Notes under the pieces: generated by a model
Told to the model about the DNA's origin: nothing
What the model saw: the letters and a program-made list of their open reading frames with translations, nothing else
The model's database searches: none
Shown here: piece by piece, positions 14,181 to 14,218 of the stretch
Layout of the letters: each line of letters opens with the position of its first letter
Numbering within the stretch: the stretch's first letter is position 1
Program-made: the position numbers and the translations under genes
Assembly: GCA_043719555.1 (NCBI GenBank)
Contig: JAYSTR010000040.1
Coordinates: 1-14,218, forward strand
DNA from: UBA4416 sp043719555
Lineage (GTDB): Bacteria; Bacteroidota; Bacteroidia; B-17B0; Aurantibacillaceae
DNA: 14,218 nucleotides
Reading direction: 5' to 3'

Positions 14181-14218
14181 AATTGACCTGATAATTGGAA
14201 GCTACCAAGTTTTGTACC

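Noticed and set aside
14182..14218. Partial CDS at the right edge on the minus strand
   Set aside because: The terminator implies a gene there, but two frames stay open to the edge and about 12-20 residues are too few to choose or identify one.

Overview
The window is AT-rich chromosomal DNA from a member of the phylum Bacteroidota. The evidence is a secreted protein with a type IX secretion C-terminal sorting domain, LVIVD-repeat and TSP3/SPOR envelope proteins, an MCE transport locus of the Bacteroidota type, a short QueG, and candidate promoters of the TTG / TAnnTTTG form used by this phylum. No rRNA, tRNA, CRISPR array, transposase or integrase was seen. I cannot name a genus.

Left block (1-4869, minus strand): three tightly spaced genes transcribed leftward encode exported envelope proteins. 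The first (4869-3595) is an outer-membrane barrel with TSP3-type calcium repeats and a C-terminal EF-hand. The second (3583-2210) has two copies of an unrecognised beta-rich domain, Thr-rich linkers and a SPOR-like domain. The third (2177 to beyond base 1) is a paralogous barrel with TSP3 repeats followed by three SPOR-like units; it begins with TTG and its 3' end is off the window. A plausible promoter overlaps an array of TCGA-core repeats spaced about 20 bp apart. This module is the most unusual thing in the window.

Centre (5060-8868): ruvB and queG form a plus-strand pair that overlaps by 8 bp. They converge, with 2 bp between them, on two minus-strand genes for a secreted LVIVD-propeller protein with a type IX sorting tail and a small exported lipocalin-like protein.

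Mla block (8937-11426, minus strand): permease, ATPase and MCE substrate-binding genes (mlaE-mlaF-mlaD order) are separated by only 2 and 7 bp. They would form an ABC lipid transporter between the membranes. The MCE protein has a C-terminal tail built of internal repeats.

Right block (11427-14218): an unrecognised 157-residue gene whose Asp codon choice differs sharply from its neighbour sits between two intergenic stretches containing small inverted repeats, suggesting acquired DNA. Then come a YdjM-type membrane protein (plus strand) and, convergent with it, a hexapeptide-repeat acetyltransferase with a near-ideal Bacteroidota promoter. The right edge holds a strong leftward terminator belonging to a gene outside the window.
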